In this document: piece after piece, positions 43,587-56,700 of the stretch | Numbering within the stretch: the stretch's first letter is position 1 | Layout of the letters: every line of letters starts with the position of its first letter | Made by a program: the position numbers and the translations under genes | Source: Whitmania pigra | Taxonomy: Eukaryota > Annelida > Clitellata > Hirudinida > Haemopidae | DNA length: 64,000 nt | Assembly: GCA_021613335.1 (NCBI GenBank) | Contig: JAJTWR010000284.1 | Span: 1,570,001-1,634,000, forward strand | Direction: 5' to 3' | The notes under the pieces: generated by a model | Told to the model about the DNA's origin: nothing | The model's input: only the letters and a program-made list of their open reading frames with translations | Databases searched by the model: none

Positions 43587-46500
43587 CTACTCCGTCTCTT
43601 CTAGGACGTGTTTCACTTTCGTAAAGTCGAAATCGGAGCCAGTGGATCTTCTGAAAATGTCGAGCACGTCCTCGCAGGTGGTCTCGAAGTGACTCGTGGC
43701 GTCGTAGCTGGTCGACACGAAGATCTGAAACGACGTTTCTACGATTACAAAACACGTCCACGATAGACTATGTGCACAAAATAACCTGAGTCTCTTTTCC
43801 ATCGTCGACCGGCTCAAACAGATCACTGACGGCAACAAACCTAGAGTAAAAAAGAAAGCATTTCTTCGTCTATTTCGTGCCGAAATGCATTCGATCGAAG
43901 CACCCTGGATATTTTTGAGATTGCAAATGAAAGCTTCAAAGTTCAAAGATATAATAATATGCAAGATTATTTCGAGGATCACTCCAGTGAAGAGGTCAAT
44001 TTCCACAGAATGAAACTCCAATGAAGTATTATTCCCAGTGGCATTGTAAAGCCCATGATTTATTGAAATTTTTCAATTTAAATCTATCTGGTTAATACTA
44101 GAAATCTTAAATTTCATGACCTTCACCTTCTCGCAAGAAAGCCAGCAAATTGAACTTGCGATATCGTCATTTATTGTCTCTAAAACTTGTAACCACAAAA
44201 TGGCGAAAACAGACTTCTCTCTGATCGGTCCGAGGAGATCGAGTCCCGGCTTCAACTCCAGCTCCGGTTGGTCGGTTTCGACGGTCGTGGCCACGATGAC
44301 CAAGAAGAAACCTTTGGCAGTTACGTTGTGCGTCGAACTCACACAGGAGATGTAGATGTCTGATTCACAAACAATCACGATGGATTGCAGGTCATGAAGG
44401 ATATTTGAATAAAAATGATACAAAGCAACTAACCATTCTTTCGTCCAACTTGTTTCTGTGGGATTATCACTTGGCAGGAGGCAGCATCATTGGTGTCAGG
44501 AACAGGGTGATCCAGAATGCAGATGGCTCGAACCACCTAAGGAAACATTTTTTTTTAAACGACCAACGGAGAAAATAAATTTTAATTTATTGACTCATCA
44601 AGCCCTGGCTCTCTGAGCAAAAGCAACAAAGGAGGTGACAAGTGATTAAAATCACCTGGCCAACTTTCTTGCACCTGTCAGGGGCATACGTCGGGTCGCA
44701 GATGACCATGTCGCACCGGGCTACGTCGTTGCCGGACCTCACGCCGATCAATTTGCCTCCGTCGCAAACGATTTCATCCACGGGTTTGTCCAACATGTAC
44801 GTGCCCCCATAAACTGCGCTCAGTCTTGAGGTTACATAATATAAATAAATCACATTAAGGTCTAGGTACTTCCTCAATTTTCTAAGTTAAAAAAGTGTTG
44901 GGAAAGCGTCGCAATGCAAATTAATGTTAACGATTTTAATTAGTGGACGCAATTGAATTCCTAAAAATTTCCAAGGCCATTTTATCAGTAAAACATGCAC
45001 ACCTAGCAAATCCTTGTGGCAGTTCTCCAAGACCATACAAAGGATAGAGATACGGAGACTTGCCATATCTGGCCAGCGAATCACTGTACAATTTGATCTT
45101 CGTCAGTGTTTCTGCAGCAGGTTTGTCCAGGTAACTATATAAAAAATAGTCTAGTCATGAAGTCCAAAGATGTTATGAATCCATCACTCATCGCTAGGCA
45201 ACTCACTCATCATTAAGATGAAGGGCCAGAGCATGTCCCGTAAAATCTGCCACGCTGGGATCGAGACTGAACTTGTCGTAGCATTCCTTCATCGTCTGCT
45301 TCGAAGCGTCGAACCCGTCCCATCCGGACGGGTCGCTCAGATTGTACTCCTGGATGAACTGCAAGAACGAACGGTACCTCGGCTTCTCCGTCATGCTCAT
45401 CAGGTCTGAAGAATGCATACAAAATGTAACATTGTCGGCTCTCCTAGTTAATTATATTTGTTGAGTTATAAGTCGTTGTAAAGTGAGACTTTCCACAAGC
45501 TCAGAAAGTTCAAAGAGCTGCCAGACCTCCTTAATAACATACTTATGCAAACCAAACTGAAGACATACTGAAAACATAATAATCCGTGCCATCATCATAA
45601 AATAAATTAAGCTAAAATTCTCACATTCAAAGTCAATATTTGTAACCGATCGGTTCATCGACTAAACTTGTATGTCAACTTCAGTGATCAAATGTTTAGG
45701 CACATCTACGCCTACGACCATTTCATATCTCATGTTATTATCAATTACTAGCATCAAGGACTTAGGCAGTGGCAGATCCAGAACACTTTAACAGGGGAGC
45801 CACAATGGAACAATTGAGCGGATTTAGGAGAGCTACTAAAATTTTCATCCAAAGTGCTAAATTAGTGAAATAATTTAAACAAATTTGAAATTAAAAAAGA
45901 TTTAATTCTAATTCTAACAAATGTTTTAAACTAGAATGGATTTAATTAATTTTTTCTTATATTTTCCAAGTCACGGAGAGGGTCCCCCAGCCCCGCTAAA
46001 TCCACCACCGCACTTAAGTACCTCCATACATTTTTAAAGTGACAGAACGTCTCAGAATACTACGAGTCTTCAACTCTGAACGTAAAAGCAGGATATAGAC
46101 ACCTGATACCAGGGCTTCTTTTTCATTAGCAGGAACTTTATGGATCTTTCCGGCCTTGTAGACATAGCTTCCTTCTACTGATTTGAATTCTAGGTATCTG
46201 GTAACGCCGGTGTGGATTAAAAGCTTCACTAGCTCTCCTGGAAAAAGGTATTTATCGCAAATAAAAAATCCTTGCGGCTTGCTGCGACGTGCCAGGTTAC
46301 AATCAATTTGTTTCTCAGTTATCTCAGTAGGAATATTAAAAATTCTCATGCAATTATGTAAATATTTATAAATCTTCATTGTCTAACCACTGGCCATGAG
46401 AAATTTTGGAATTAAATCAACATTCCAGTCCCTTGGCCTTCCATACTCATCCAGATTTGACTTATTAACTTTAAAATGGGTAAAAAGCTGTGGAAAAAGC

Positions 46501-46939
46501 ATGATACATAAGCATCTTCATTAAAATTCAATAAGACCAATTACATGTATCAAGTGATAAGCTTGATTTGTTAAAACATTAAGTAACCTCATTAAGAGGG
46601 GTCAACGATGTGCTTTCTCCTCCATAATACTTGTTTCTATCCATATGCAGTACCTTCTTCCCACTGACAGACATCAAACCACTCAAAATGCATTCCTGTA
46701 CAAAAATTCAAAAATTAAATTTAAAATTAGCTCGTCTGCGAGAAATCCTTTTATGGTATTCGTCGGGACGTTGTGCAATCAAAAATTAATCTTAATTGTC
46801 ACAATCTTATGATCACAATTGTTACGCCGGCACGTCATCACTGACAAAAATAGGGTTCTGAAGGATGAAAATGAAAAATAAACAAATATAAAACCTTGAG
46901 ACCAGTGCCGAGCACAATAACGTCATATTTCTCGTCCAT
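43587..46939 (-). CDS. GDI: Rab GDP-dissociation inhibitor
   Basis: Eleven exons join to 442 residues (vertebrate GDI1/2 are 445-447): 46939-46895, 46695-46588, 46487-46388, 46237-46103, 45405-45207, 45134-45003, 44824-44656, 44536-44434, 44359-44215, 43840-43786, 43724-43587. Seen: [20 protein letters not shown] (dinucleotide-binding-like GxGxxE region), [76 protein letters not shown] and [16 protein letters not shown] extracts GDP-bound prenylated Rab GTPases from membranes and keeps a cytosolic pool. The C-terminus is not geranylgeranylated, as expected. Full-length and intact. The MITE at 45766-46011 sits in an intron. Start codons of GDI and the SYNJ2BP-like gene are 575 bp apart, divergent. 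Confidence 0.96.
45766..46011. mobile_element. MITE-like element in a GDI intron
   Basis: About 246 bp with imperfect inverted ends: GCAGTGGCAGATCCAG on the left, and GCGGTGGTGGATTTAGCGGG read inward from the right. It is flanked by ACTTAG / ACTTAAG, a plausible target duplication. The CAGTGGCGGATCC-type end is typical of hAT-derived non-autonomous elements. No coding capacity. Confidence 0.55.
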
Positions 46940-47514
46940 TTTCGTAAAACTTTCAAGGAATAAACCTCAGAAGGGACACCGACAGCAAACCGCTCCGTAT
47001 GAAAATTCGCGAAGGCTATCTAGCATATAATCTTATTCCTGTACCATTGAATATTCAGCTTACTTGCGAGCGCCAATGTTGATGATGACAACGCCACAGC
47101 AGCAGAAGCAACGCCCATCCTTGGCCAGGCAGGGATATTTAGTCTGCTGCACGGAAAATTTTGTATTCCTTCGCGATTGAAAATAAATCTTTTGCTTGTT
47201 GACTTGTTTGTTTTAAAATTTTTGATTTCATAAATTCTTTGCGATGTTCGGTTTTTATTAGATTTTAATTTTTTTTTAATTGCTGAAAATAATTTATGCC
47301 AAATAATGTTAACATATTTGAAAACTTTATCTTAAAATTGCTAAATTTACTTGAGAATTATGTGCTCTAAATAGGACGATAATTAGTAGCTCTAAGTATT
47401 TTTCGGACTAGTCCTGTAGCTGTTGAGGTTTCAAGGTGATGCTGGTGTTGTGTGAATCTTTTTGTTTATATTACTTTTATTCACGTTACAACAATACTCT
47501 TTTAGGTTCGTGAA
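46940..47514. promoter_or_regulatory. Bidirectional intergenic region between GDI and the SYNJ2BP-like gene
   Basis: 575 bp between divergent start codons. A CTTTTAGG acceptor-like site 9 bp upstream of the SYNJ2BP-like ATG suggests an intron in its 5' UTR. No TATA box recognised on either side. Confidence 0.4.
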
Positions 47515-48610
47515 ATGGCCGACAAACGAATTAATCTTCACCTGAAGCGCGGCAGTAAAGGTATACACTGAACTATCGAATGTTATGAATTGCTATTGTC
47601 GCTGAAATCATTTAATTAGTTAGCTTATTATATGCCAAAATGCTTTAGTGACAGCCCAAATGAATTTCCAATTGTTAGTAGAAATGTTTTTACTTCCTGA
47701 GGCTTGGGATTCAACATTGTTGGTGGAACAGATCTACCTCACCATCAAGGGGATTCTGGTATTTTTGTTTCAAAAATAAAAAGAGGTGGTGCAGCTCAAG
47801 TTGATGGAACTTTGCAAGTTTGGGACCGCATAATTGAGGTTGTCTTGAATGTTTTGCAAACTCTTTTCTTGGTAATTTTTGTGAAATTACTGTGTAACAA
47901 TCTCGTGGCTAATATATAGCACAACCAACAATCAATCCAGTTACCATAACTATATTATTATATAAATTTGCTTTGAACAATAGCCTACCCAGAATCACAG
48001 AATTTTTTAAATTAACATTTCTGACACCCAGGTAGAATTTTCAAAAAATGCAAATTAACAAATTATAAACAATAAGCAAGATTTATTACAAAAAAACCCG
48101 GCAAATTGCTTCCATCCTAAATTGGTTGATTGGCTGGGTAATAGTGGAACTTGATGCCATTAAATGATAACCAAGCGACGTATTTTTGTGTCGTCTATTT
48201 TGAGAATTTGCCAGTGAGTTTTCTTTGCTAAAGTAACACGATAAATTTTCTAAGGTCAATTCAATCAATTTGGAGGCTGTTTCGCACCAGCAGGCTGTGG
48301 ACATCTTTCTTGCCTCTGGCGACGATGTTCATCTGGTTCTCGAACGGAAAGTAAAAGAGGATGTGCCGGACAAAGGAGAGGTTGTAAAAAGACTTGGTCT
48401 TCTATTATGCATTGCGTTTATTAAGTTAAACGAAATTTGTTATAATAATAATAATATTTGTTTATAAAACAAAATTATAAAAAATTGTTTTCATTTCAAC
48501 TTTTCATTCAGCCAATCAAGCGAGCACTCAGGTGGACCATACCCATCTTAATCTTCGGTGCTGCGGTCGTCACAACTGTCATCATAGCCAAGAAGAAAAA
48601 CCTTTTTTAA
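47515..48610 (+). CDS. SYNJ2BP: Synaptojanin-2-binding protein-like tail-anchored PDZ protein
   Basis: Four exons, 47515-47560, 47702-47838, 48255-48380 and 48512-48610, give 135 residues (human SYNJ2BP/OMP25 is 145). One PDZ domain: [20 protein letters not shown] with the carboxylate-binding GLGF loop, [18 protein letters not shown], and HQQAVDIF as the ligand-groove helix. The C-terminus is a single hydrophobic anchor ([19 protein letters not shown]) followed by the basic tail KKKNLF, which is typical of mitochondrial outer-membrane tail-anchored proteins. The vertebrate protein recruits ligands such as synaptojanin-2 to mitochondria. The usual VNG after the fourth strand is VNS here. Shares a divergent promoter region with GDI. 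Confidence 0.93.
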
Positions 48611-48869
48611 ATTCGGAAAGCGTTGTACTTGACTCTCTTTACACCTTTCGCATTGAAATTCTGAGTCGGTGGCAAGCTTTAGAAATTCCGTGCTTCTTTT
48701 TTCTTATGCAACATTAAAAATGTTCGAGCCCGTTTAGGAGCAATTTCGATTTCAGTGGATAGGTTTGCTTGTCTTGGAAATCTTGTTTTGTGTTCTGGCG
48801 GTTAGCGGCTAATTCGACGTGACATAATATACTCGTTCCCTCGGAACAGGACCGGAGTAGACTTGTAAA

Positions 48870-49010
48870 ATGGATGGTGTGTGTTTGATATTGAGATTTC
48901 TTTTGGTGATTCTAAATGTGCATCCTGACATGAACAAAGAGAAAGCTGATTTGGTTTCTTATGAGGAGATTTTCTGTGTGAACCAGACGTGCAACTTGCT
49001 GTCGCTTTGA
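48870..49010 (+). CDS. Possible 46-residue secreted peptide ORF
   Basis: An ATG frame with a signal-peptide-like N-terminus (MDGVCLILRFLLVILNVHP) and a short tail with two cysteines and an N-Q-T sequon, ending just before a GTATAAG donor-like site. It is 260 bp downstream of the SYNJ2BP-like stop and may simply be UTR or spacer. No family recognised. Confidence 0.15.
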   Translation: MDGVCLILRFLLVILNVHPDMNKEKADLVSYEEIFCVNQTCNLLSL

Positions 49011-51632
49011 AGGTATAAGTTCAAAAATGGGGAATGGTGCATGCAAAGCTTTTGATTACTCACTCCCTAACAATGCTCGTCTGCACCTGCATGTCGCAGA
49101 TCTTATCAATTGACTTTATTTTTTTGTCCTGTTTTGTGGCAAAAATTGATGATTAGAATTCATTGGTGGTGGATAGAAATAACTCCAGTTGGGACAGTTT
49201 CTCACACTTTAATCGTTTTCTAGACCGAACAGCTTTCAAGAAGTTTCGACCGGCAATTCGCTATCGATTAACTAACCGATGCTAGAGTCACTAAAACAGT
49301 GGCGTTTTATAATCGCCGATGTGGGCGTCACTAATATTGCCTAATGGTTGTTATCTTTGTTCTTGATTGAGTTCTTAGCATTTGTTCAAAATGTTCCCAT
49401 ATCCAGACACAACAAGAGACTGTTTGATGCATACTCAAAAAAGGCTTATTATTTTGCCAGCTATTTCACTGCATGCGTTTACTCAACTCTATAGGTTCAT
49501 CAGTTGTGAACGTCGGCAAAGATATTGCAGCTAAATAAAGTTTATTGCTCCTACAGATTTTCATTGGTTATTACCCAAAAAACATGCCAAAAATATGTTT
49601 GACGGCCAAAAGCAATGTTGACGAGCCACACAATAAATCTGCAGCGCTGCTCTCACGATTAATTCAATGGCGCCTTCTAAGCCAAACAGGTTTCAAAGGA
49701 AAACAGCTTCTAAGTAACACGAGAATCTCATTTTTTCAGAATCTTGAGGATCTCCTATCGATCCACTTGCTGGCACGACAATCCTACAGCCACCACTTAA
49801 GGGTAAAGTAAAGCCATCAACAAAGTAGTCTGAACTCATTCTAAGGTAACCATAACTCGATAACTTGGAGTCACGTCTCTGATAATTTAAGATAATTTCT
49901 CTTCTCCTTACTCGATTACCGTCACGATAAGAATCAAACACGACCTTCGGAGCAGACTGTCAAAATTTTTAAAAGGTTAGACCTCTAAATATATCATGCC
50001 GATCGACACGTCAAAATAAAATCGTTTCAGTTAATACTAACGATAAATTGGAATTCAGGTCGATCTGAAAGCAAAAAGCACGGACAAACCAAAATTACCC
50101 GGATCTAAACGGCCTCGTTCGGAGCAGGCGCTCGACAATAAACAAACGAACGTGTTTCGAATAACGAAAAAAAAAATCTTCATCATCCCTTCGAACATCA
50201 TAAGTAGCATTGATATGTAGAACCAAAACAAAAAAGACGAGCAACTGTCATTATCTTCTTCTGTCGTTTTCCGAGTCCGAAACTCCTAAAGCATGTCACG
50301 AAGGCATGAGAAATTGCGACCGCCTCGGGTAACGAGTTCTGCATTCATTCATTCATTCTTCAGCCGAATTTCAGAGCAAAACTTGTGCTTATTTCGAGAA
50401 TAGAACTAAGAGAGGTTGTTAAAATAAAATAACTACCTGAGAAACTGTCCACCAAAGACGTAGAAAGAAATCAATTGCTGAGCACTAGCACGACGGACGT
50501 CACAAGCTATTTCCTGATCGACGCCTAAGAAAACAAAGCTATTAACTTAATATCTTTTAAACGAATGGGCACGTAAAGCATAGATCCCAAAGAAACGTAG
50601 CACAACAACAATAAAAAAAACATCATGAAAGCTAGAAACTAGCTAAAAATGACGCAAACAAAATAATGCCAAACTGCTCGTGGCTTTTTCGGGAATCGAC
50701 ACACTCGTAAAAGTTAACGGCGAATCCGTGAAATCGTAAGCTGCCAATAAATCTTTTCCTCGGCAGTAGTGGAAAAAAATATGTTGTGCAGTTACGACAA
50801 ACAAAGCAGTTGCATGAGCCGACCGGCCGAAATTCTCAGTCATTAAAGTTTAGATGTGATCGAAAGGATGAAAAACAAGAGGACGAACGCTACAACCGCT
50901 CGACGAGACGAACCCGATACGCGTTCACCATCATGATAGAAAAAGGAATGGAAATGCCCCATGTCCGGGCAAATTCACATATTAAGAGAAGCTCAATCAT
51001 GCCAAAATTGCTTCAACCATTTCACTGACTAATGCAAGTCAAAAAAGACATGTAAAAAAGGCTCGCATTATGATTTAAGTGTCGATAAAGCACGGTGTGT
51101 TGAGAATGATCTCGCATACTCTTCTCAAAACGACACAACTATCAAAATTCTCATTTAAAACTCTTCAAAAATCAACCGATTCTTAAGCATATTTAATACT
51201 TTCAGCATTTCAGTTTTTAGTACAATTCCACCATCAGAGCAGTTTCAACCGACAAGAGAAAAATAGCCTCAACAATCAACATTTACGGGATCACAAATCT
51301 TTCTAAACAAATTTGTTTAGACGTATACTAGTTCAGACAATAGATTTAAACATGACCTCCGAACGTGTCGAAGTTCCAATTTACTTATGAGCAATAAGCT
51401 AGTTACTTCACCATCATCATCACCATCAAACTAGTCACCAAAAACAAACGAGTCGATGCTGCCGGTAACGCGTAACAAATTTAGCAACATCCTCACATCA
51501 AAAGAACAAAAAATCAAATTGGGTATAAATGGCAGCAAATCTAACAAATAACCAGGGAAATCGTCATTTCCAAGCATCGTGAGCCTGTCAATTCATGCAA
51601 CATGAATACAGGTTGACCATATCAAGTACAAA
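49011..51632. other. Intergenic region downstream of the PNRC-type gene
   Basis: Between convergent genes. It probably includes a long 3' UTR of the PNRC-type gene. A CATT microsatellite lies at about 50343-50362. Open frames here show no family features. Confidence 0.4.
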
Positions 51633-52064
51633 TTATACCATCTGAAGCAACATTTTAATGTGCCTTGCCATCTCATGGCAGGGATGAGAGGGTTGATGAC
51701 ACTTGGGTGAGATCCAATGAGAAGGAGGGGGAGGTAGGCTTTTTGGAGTCGGGGACGAGCCAAACTTTGAACCGGCAAATGCAGGGCTCTTTGGCACATC
51801 GATGGGCATCGAACTCGAAGAACTAACAGGGCTTGATTTGGCCGACCTTGGCGACGTTACTCTCGAACCATCTTTCTTAGATATGGTATTTGAAGGTCTT
51901 TTAGTTTCGGAATGTTTTCTTTGACACATCACTTCAAACTGGCAAGGATCGGTAAAATACGAACTCTCGTTGACACTGCAGCTATAATTCGATAAAGTTC
52001 TGTGACTCAGGCAACTGTAATATTCAGTAGGATCTCCGATCGCCCGTTCAAAATAAGTCTTCAT
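51633..52064 (-). CDS. PNRC2: Proline-rich nuclear receptor coactivator (PNRC2-type)
   Basis: A single uninterrupted 143-residue frame (PNRC2 is about 139 aa). The diagnostic C-terminal block is present: FAGSKFGSSPTPKSLPPPPS followed by HW, which is the proline-rich SH3-like/EVH1-binding motif, then HIKMLLQMV at the C-terminus, matching the NR-box-like motif of PNRC1/2 (consensus LKTLLKV). The N-terminal half is poorly conserved and Ser-rich. PNRC2 bridges the decapping factor DCP1A and UPF1 in mRNA decay and binds nuclear receptors. The start ATG is the first in the frame; a 5' UTR intron is possible. No intron breaks the coding region. Confidence 0.8.
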   Translation of the reverse strand: MKTYFERAIGDPTEYYSCLSHRTLSNYSCSVNESSYFTDPCQFEVMCQRKHSETKRPSNTISKKDGSRVTSPRSAKSSPVSSSSSMPIDVPKSPAFAGSKFGSSPTPKSLPPPPSHWISPKCHQPSHPCHEMARHIKMLLQMV

Positions 52065-53705
52065 CTTCTCTGATGTAATTGACAGTCGATGCCTGGAAAA
52101 GTCGAATCAAGCCACTTCTTCTACAAAATCAACAAATCGTATGAACGAGGCGGACTAAAATTTCGACCGCCCAAGATAAAAAACACACACAAAGAACACC
52201 CTAAGGTCGGAAACCAACAAGACCTATGTAACGTCGAATAAAAACGGTGACGCACAGCAAGCACCCACTTCGGCTGCTTATGCTAATTAGGTGATCACGT
52301 GTCTTTTGTGCAGCAATAAGAGAGAAGACCTAAAAATAGCTCGGCTTTGCTTCCTGGCCCTTAACTGTTCGGAAGTTTAATGTTATTCAGTAATAAATGA
52401 ACAATTTATGACGAGCTTGAAAGCGAGCTTTATTCAGAAAACTATGGAATGATATTAGATGTAAATATCGTGCTTACGTAATTGGTACTGATAACTCCAA
52501 TCACGTAACAAGTTTTAATGCTGAATAATGATGAATAGGAATGATTGTCGAAATGATTTTTTTTGTAAGATGATCTTAAGATTTGTTGAAAAACTTTAGA
52601 ATTTGAAGTAATTTGTGAGATTATATTTACAACGATAATATAGGTACCCCGTGGAAAAAGAAAGATACCATGAATAACCAATAATAATAAACTTAATTAT
52701 TTTATTGCAAAAGTTAAATTTAATTTAGTGCAAAAAACTATTTATCCGCTTGAAAAATTATCATTCCTTAGAGTTTTGGGGCAGGTTAATGCACGAACCT
52801 GGAATGCCCAATGTTCTACATACTTACATACTTCTTTGTAACCCAATCGAATGCCAAAAATATGTACCTACCCAGCCAGAAATACTGAAACTTATCTACG
52901 CTGTTCTCTAGTGTACCTCATTTTAAGAAAGTTTAATCATTAATTATATATATTTCTATATATATATGTTTGTATATATTTGTTTTCGTTTTTTTTTGAA
53001 AAGCTTAAACATTCAATTTCCTCAGTTAATCACAGGGCTATTCTAGTAAAGCTTAACTTCAGAAGAATAGAAGAGGCCCAAAAACAAATTTAAAACTTCA
53101 TGGTCGAGCTTTTTAAATAATCACAATTTTATTAGCTGCATTAGGAAGTTATGTTAATGCTTTAACTATTATTCAAATGACATTCATCCTCGGACCACCC
53201 ACTCTTTTGTGACAAATTCTTTGCTCGACAACATGCATGTGTGCAACGTCATGTGAACCTGGACTATTTATCTGTACATCATATCTCGACAGCGCGGTAA
53301 ACAAGGCAAGTACGCATGTAACGTAGAAAACACACACACACAAGCACGCACACACACCCAAATCCAGTTCCCAATATTTCATAATAATGAGAAAACCTTC
53401 ACCTTGGCACACTAGACAAAGAGCACCTAGCTAACAAAAGTTGATGTATGCGGTATTCACGACCTAGCAAGATCTTCAATTGCATTCAGGATGCATTAAA
53501 TAAGAGCAAATCTATTCGAACGCATACAAAACGTGAAAAAAAAAACTAAAATAGTTTTCATACGGGGTTAATCTCAACAGAAAATCGACGTCTCATTAAA
53601 GTCTACATAAAAAAACTTGCTAATGTCTTTTAACGAAATGACTAAAATAATTATTTACAAAACGTTTATTTACTATTGTCCTCATTTCGATCTCTCTTAT
53701 CTTCA
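52065..53705. other. Spacer between PNRC-type gene and PPP1R10
   Basis: Upstream flank of the PNRC-type gene and 3' flank of PPP1R10. A CA/CACACA tract lies at 53330-53358. No gene seen. Confidence 0.4.
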
Positions 53706-56700
53706 TTACCTCGGATGTAAGTTACGACAATTAGTGCCGAATCGGCAATTTCCCGCCATGAAGAATTGGCATATCTGCCCTCCGAAACCTGAATCGAATA
53801 GAAATATATGTTCACGCGTTTTTTAAAACGACGGCATGAAAACAAAACGCAATACAAACCTCCGTGTCTCGGCCCCGAACCTCTGCCTCTGAATTCGTTT
53901 TGGTGGAATGGCGGCCCGGGGTTACGCGGTCTGAAATGGTTTTGAGGTGGTTCTTCTGGATAATTGTACCTATTATCCCTGTGATTATTAAACTGCTGCA
54001 TTGGAAAATTAAAGTCGTTTCTGGGAGGAGGCTGTTGAAAGTTTCCTGGGTCCATTGGCATTTGATGGTTGGGGGGCTGATTGTATTCAAATCTTTCATC
54101 CGGTGGATAGGGTGAAAGGTGGATATTTGGTTCGATGTCACCCATGGGCGAGGACGTCGAGGTGACATTGTCGACATTAGGTGATTGGTTCATTAGGTTA
54201 CCAAATAAATTTGTTAAAATAGGTGGTAGTGTGGCGGGTGATTTTGATGTGCTGGTTGGTTCGGGATTTGATTCAACATCCATAGGCTCCTCTTCATCGT
54301 CCAATGGAATAATTCTGCACTGGCTTTGGCCGGCAGCCATCGTCTCTTCTTCGGGCTCCCCTGGAGAATCGGGAACACTAAAATTGAAAGAAATAAACAA
54401 TTAAATAATTTTTTATGTACACAAATTGGGAGCTAACGACCTACACAGCCAAAAAGATACCCACCTGTCCTGACTGAAGTATATGACCTGAAGAACCTTA
54501 GTTTCTCTTTCTGCTTGAATAAATTTTTCTTTGCTCTCGCATCCGGGAACGACCGACTTATCCGGTCCATCGATTGCAGGAGGGCATCGCCATTCCACTA
54601 AAGATATGCCTTTCTTGCCCGAATGGCACATGCCGACTAATGCACGCCTCTCCATCTCAATTTCATGTCGTCGGTGGTCATTGAAATCTGAACTCGATTG
54701 AACGGTTTTGTTTACGTTGACCCTTTCGTCGGGGTCAACCTCAAAATAAAAGTAGTCGCAAAGGTCATTGTCAGAAGCCCATGTGACATTTTTTTTTGTT
54801 TTTGAACGTTTGACAAGAACTTCTTCGACATTGGAACCAACGGCATCGGAAGATGATCCCTCCTTTTCGGGGACGTTCAGACATTGAGCTGCACTTTTCA
54901 ATGCGGCAGCTATTTCGTCCTTATTCGAGTCCAAAGGCGCCTGGCAAATTGCAAGATTTATTAATTAAAAGTGAAATAACAAGTGATTTTTTTATTTTAA
55001 AAGACATATTTTCAAATTTCCAAGATTTTTCTAGCACTTGACAAGTTAAAAACAGAAAATATGCAAGTTGTCTTATCATTTCAAAAATCATTACACAAGA
55101 GCCTCATGCAATAAATAATAATAATGTTCATAAATAATAATTATAAAACAAAATTAAAAAAACGATTATCATGAGAAACAACTACAACAACTCACTGAAG
55201 GTGCCACTTTTGATGGGGACGATGGTACCTTCCTCTTCCTTCTTATAGGTCCAGATGATGAACTCTTCAACGCATCCAGGAAAGCTGATTTCTCTGACAA
55301 CTCAGGTTCTATTAATCAACAAGTCGGTTTTAGAAAATGTTTAACTGTTTGCCAATATAAATAAGCAAAAAACCCACGCAGAGGTCTCGCGGGTATGAGC
55401 TTAATTTTCGATGACTTTGGAGACTGTTGATTAGGTGTTAGTGGCTTGTTCAAGAAGCTAGCAATTGAACTGGAGCCGTTAATTGACTTTTGGCTAACAC
55501 TCCTCTCTACCGGCTTAACAGGCGGCTTGGGACTATTCTCCGTCTCTACGTACTCAAGACCTACATCAAAACGACGAAAGCATTTACGCTAATGAATATG
55601 CATTATTCATGACTATCATTATAATACATCTTGTGTGCAAACAGCTTAGCGCCGCACGTGTTACCGTCCGACGCCACCAAGCAGCTCACGCTAAACTCGC
55701 CCGCTTTTCAGCATAATTGCTTACTAGTGAAGGGAGTGTCGCTCGTACATACAGAGGTCGGCAAACCACGAAAATGTATTTCGAGATGCATTCGAAGACA
55801 GTCGACAGACAATATTGAAACAATACTTCGCTTGTACAATACAGCACGATTCTTGGTACGTTTGAAGTACGCAAACAAAAGCTCAATAAAATCCCAAGGA
55901 CGTTGTAGCGCGTCCTGGCGTAATAACCTGTGGATCTAAATTTTATCGGTAAGGCTTTCACAGTCTTAGGGCGAGGTCTTTCCCTCGCCTCTGTTGCGTT
56001 GTCGCCCTCAATAGGCGATTTTGTGTCCGATTCTACGGGTGTTTCCTCGACCGCGGGATGCTCCGGCTGCACAGGTACCATCCTGGGGGCTTCAGGTTTT
56101 CGACTTCTCTGCTGACCTAATTTCAACAAAAGATTTAGTTAAATTACATTACCGACCGGCAATACTCGATCCCGTGCACACAAGGCCCCAGCTCAGCGCG
56201 ATAGCAAGTGACTAAATCTGATGCGCGCGTAAATAAGCGCAGCACCTCCCTAAGTACCTAATTATCCTAATCTTTCAAGTCTTACTCTAGTATGCTTATA
56301 TACCATTTTGGATTTTCAATATAATTTCTAATTAATTAGATCTTGAATCTTTCAAACTTTTAAGAAATGAAATAGGTTAGCATTTTCATCCAATAACTGA
56401 TCTTTTTCAGATCACTTCTTAACTCATATGAATGGCATTTTGACTGACATTAGAGCAGATGGCATCCAAACTTTGAAAATCTTGTGCAATTAGTTTCCTA
56501 ACTCATCCTAGCAAAAATCTAGAATTAATCAGTATTACCATTAATTCTACAACTGTTATTAGTTTAAGTGATAGCACAAATGGTCGCCGCACGTGTAGAC
56601 CGAGGCCTTGTGGCACCAGGGAGAGTCCCTGCATTGCGAAATGGGGATCCTACCAGTTCAGCCACCTAAAAATATGTCCCCAGTTGCTATCAAAACCATC

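Noticed and set aside
49545..49811. 88-codon + strand frame
   Set aside because: No recognisable domain, splice context or compositional signal; likely chance.
56580..56670. Possible tRNA-like segment
   Set aside because: No convincing A and B boxes or cloverleaf could be drawn; it lies in a PNUTS intron.
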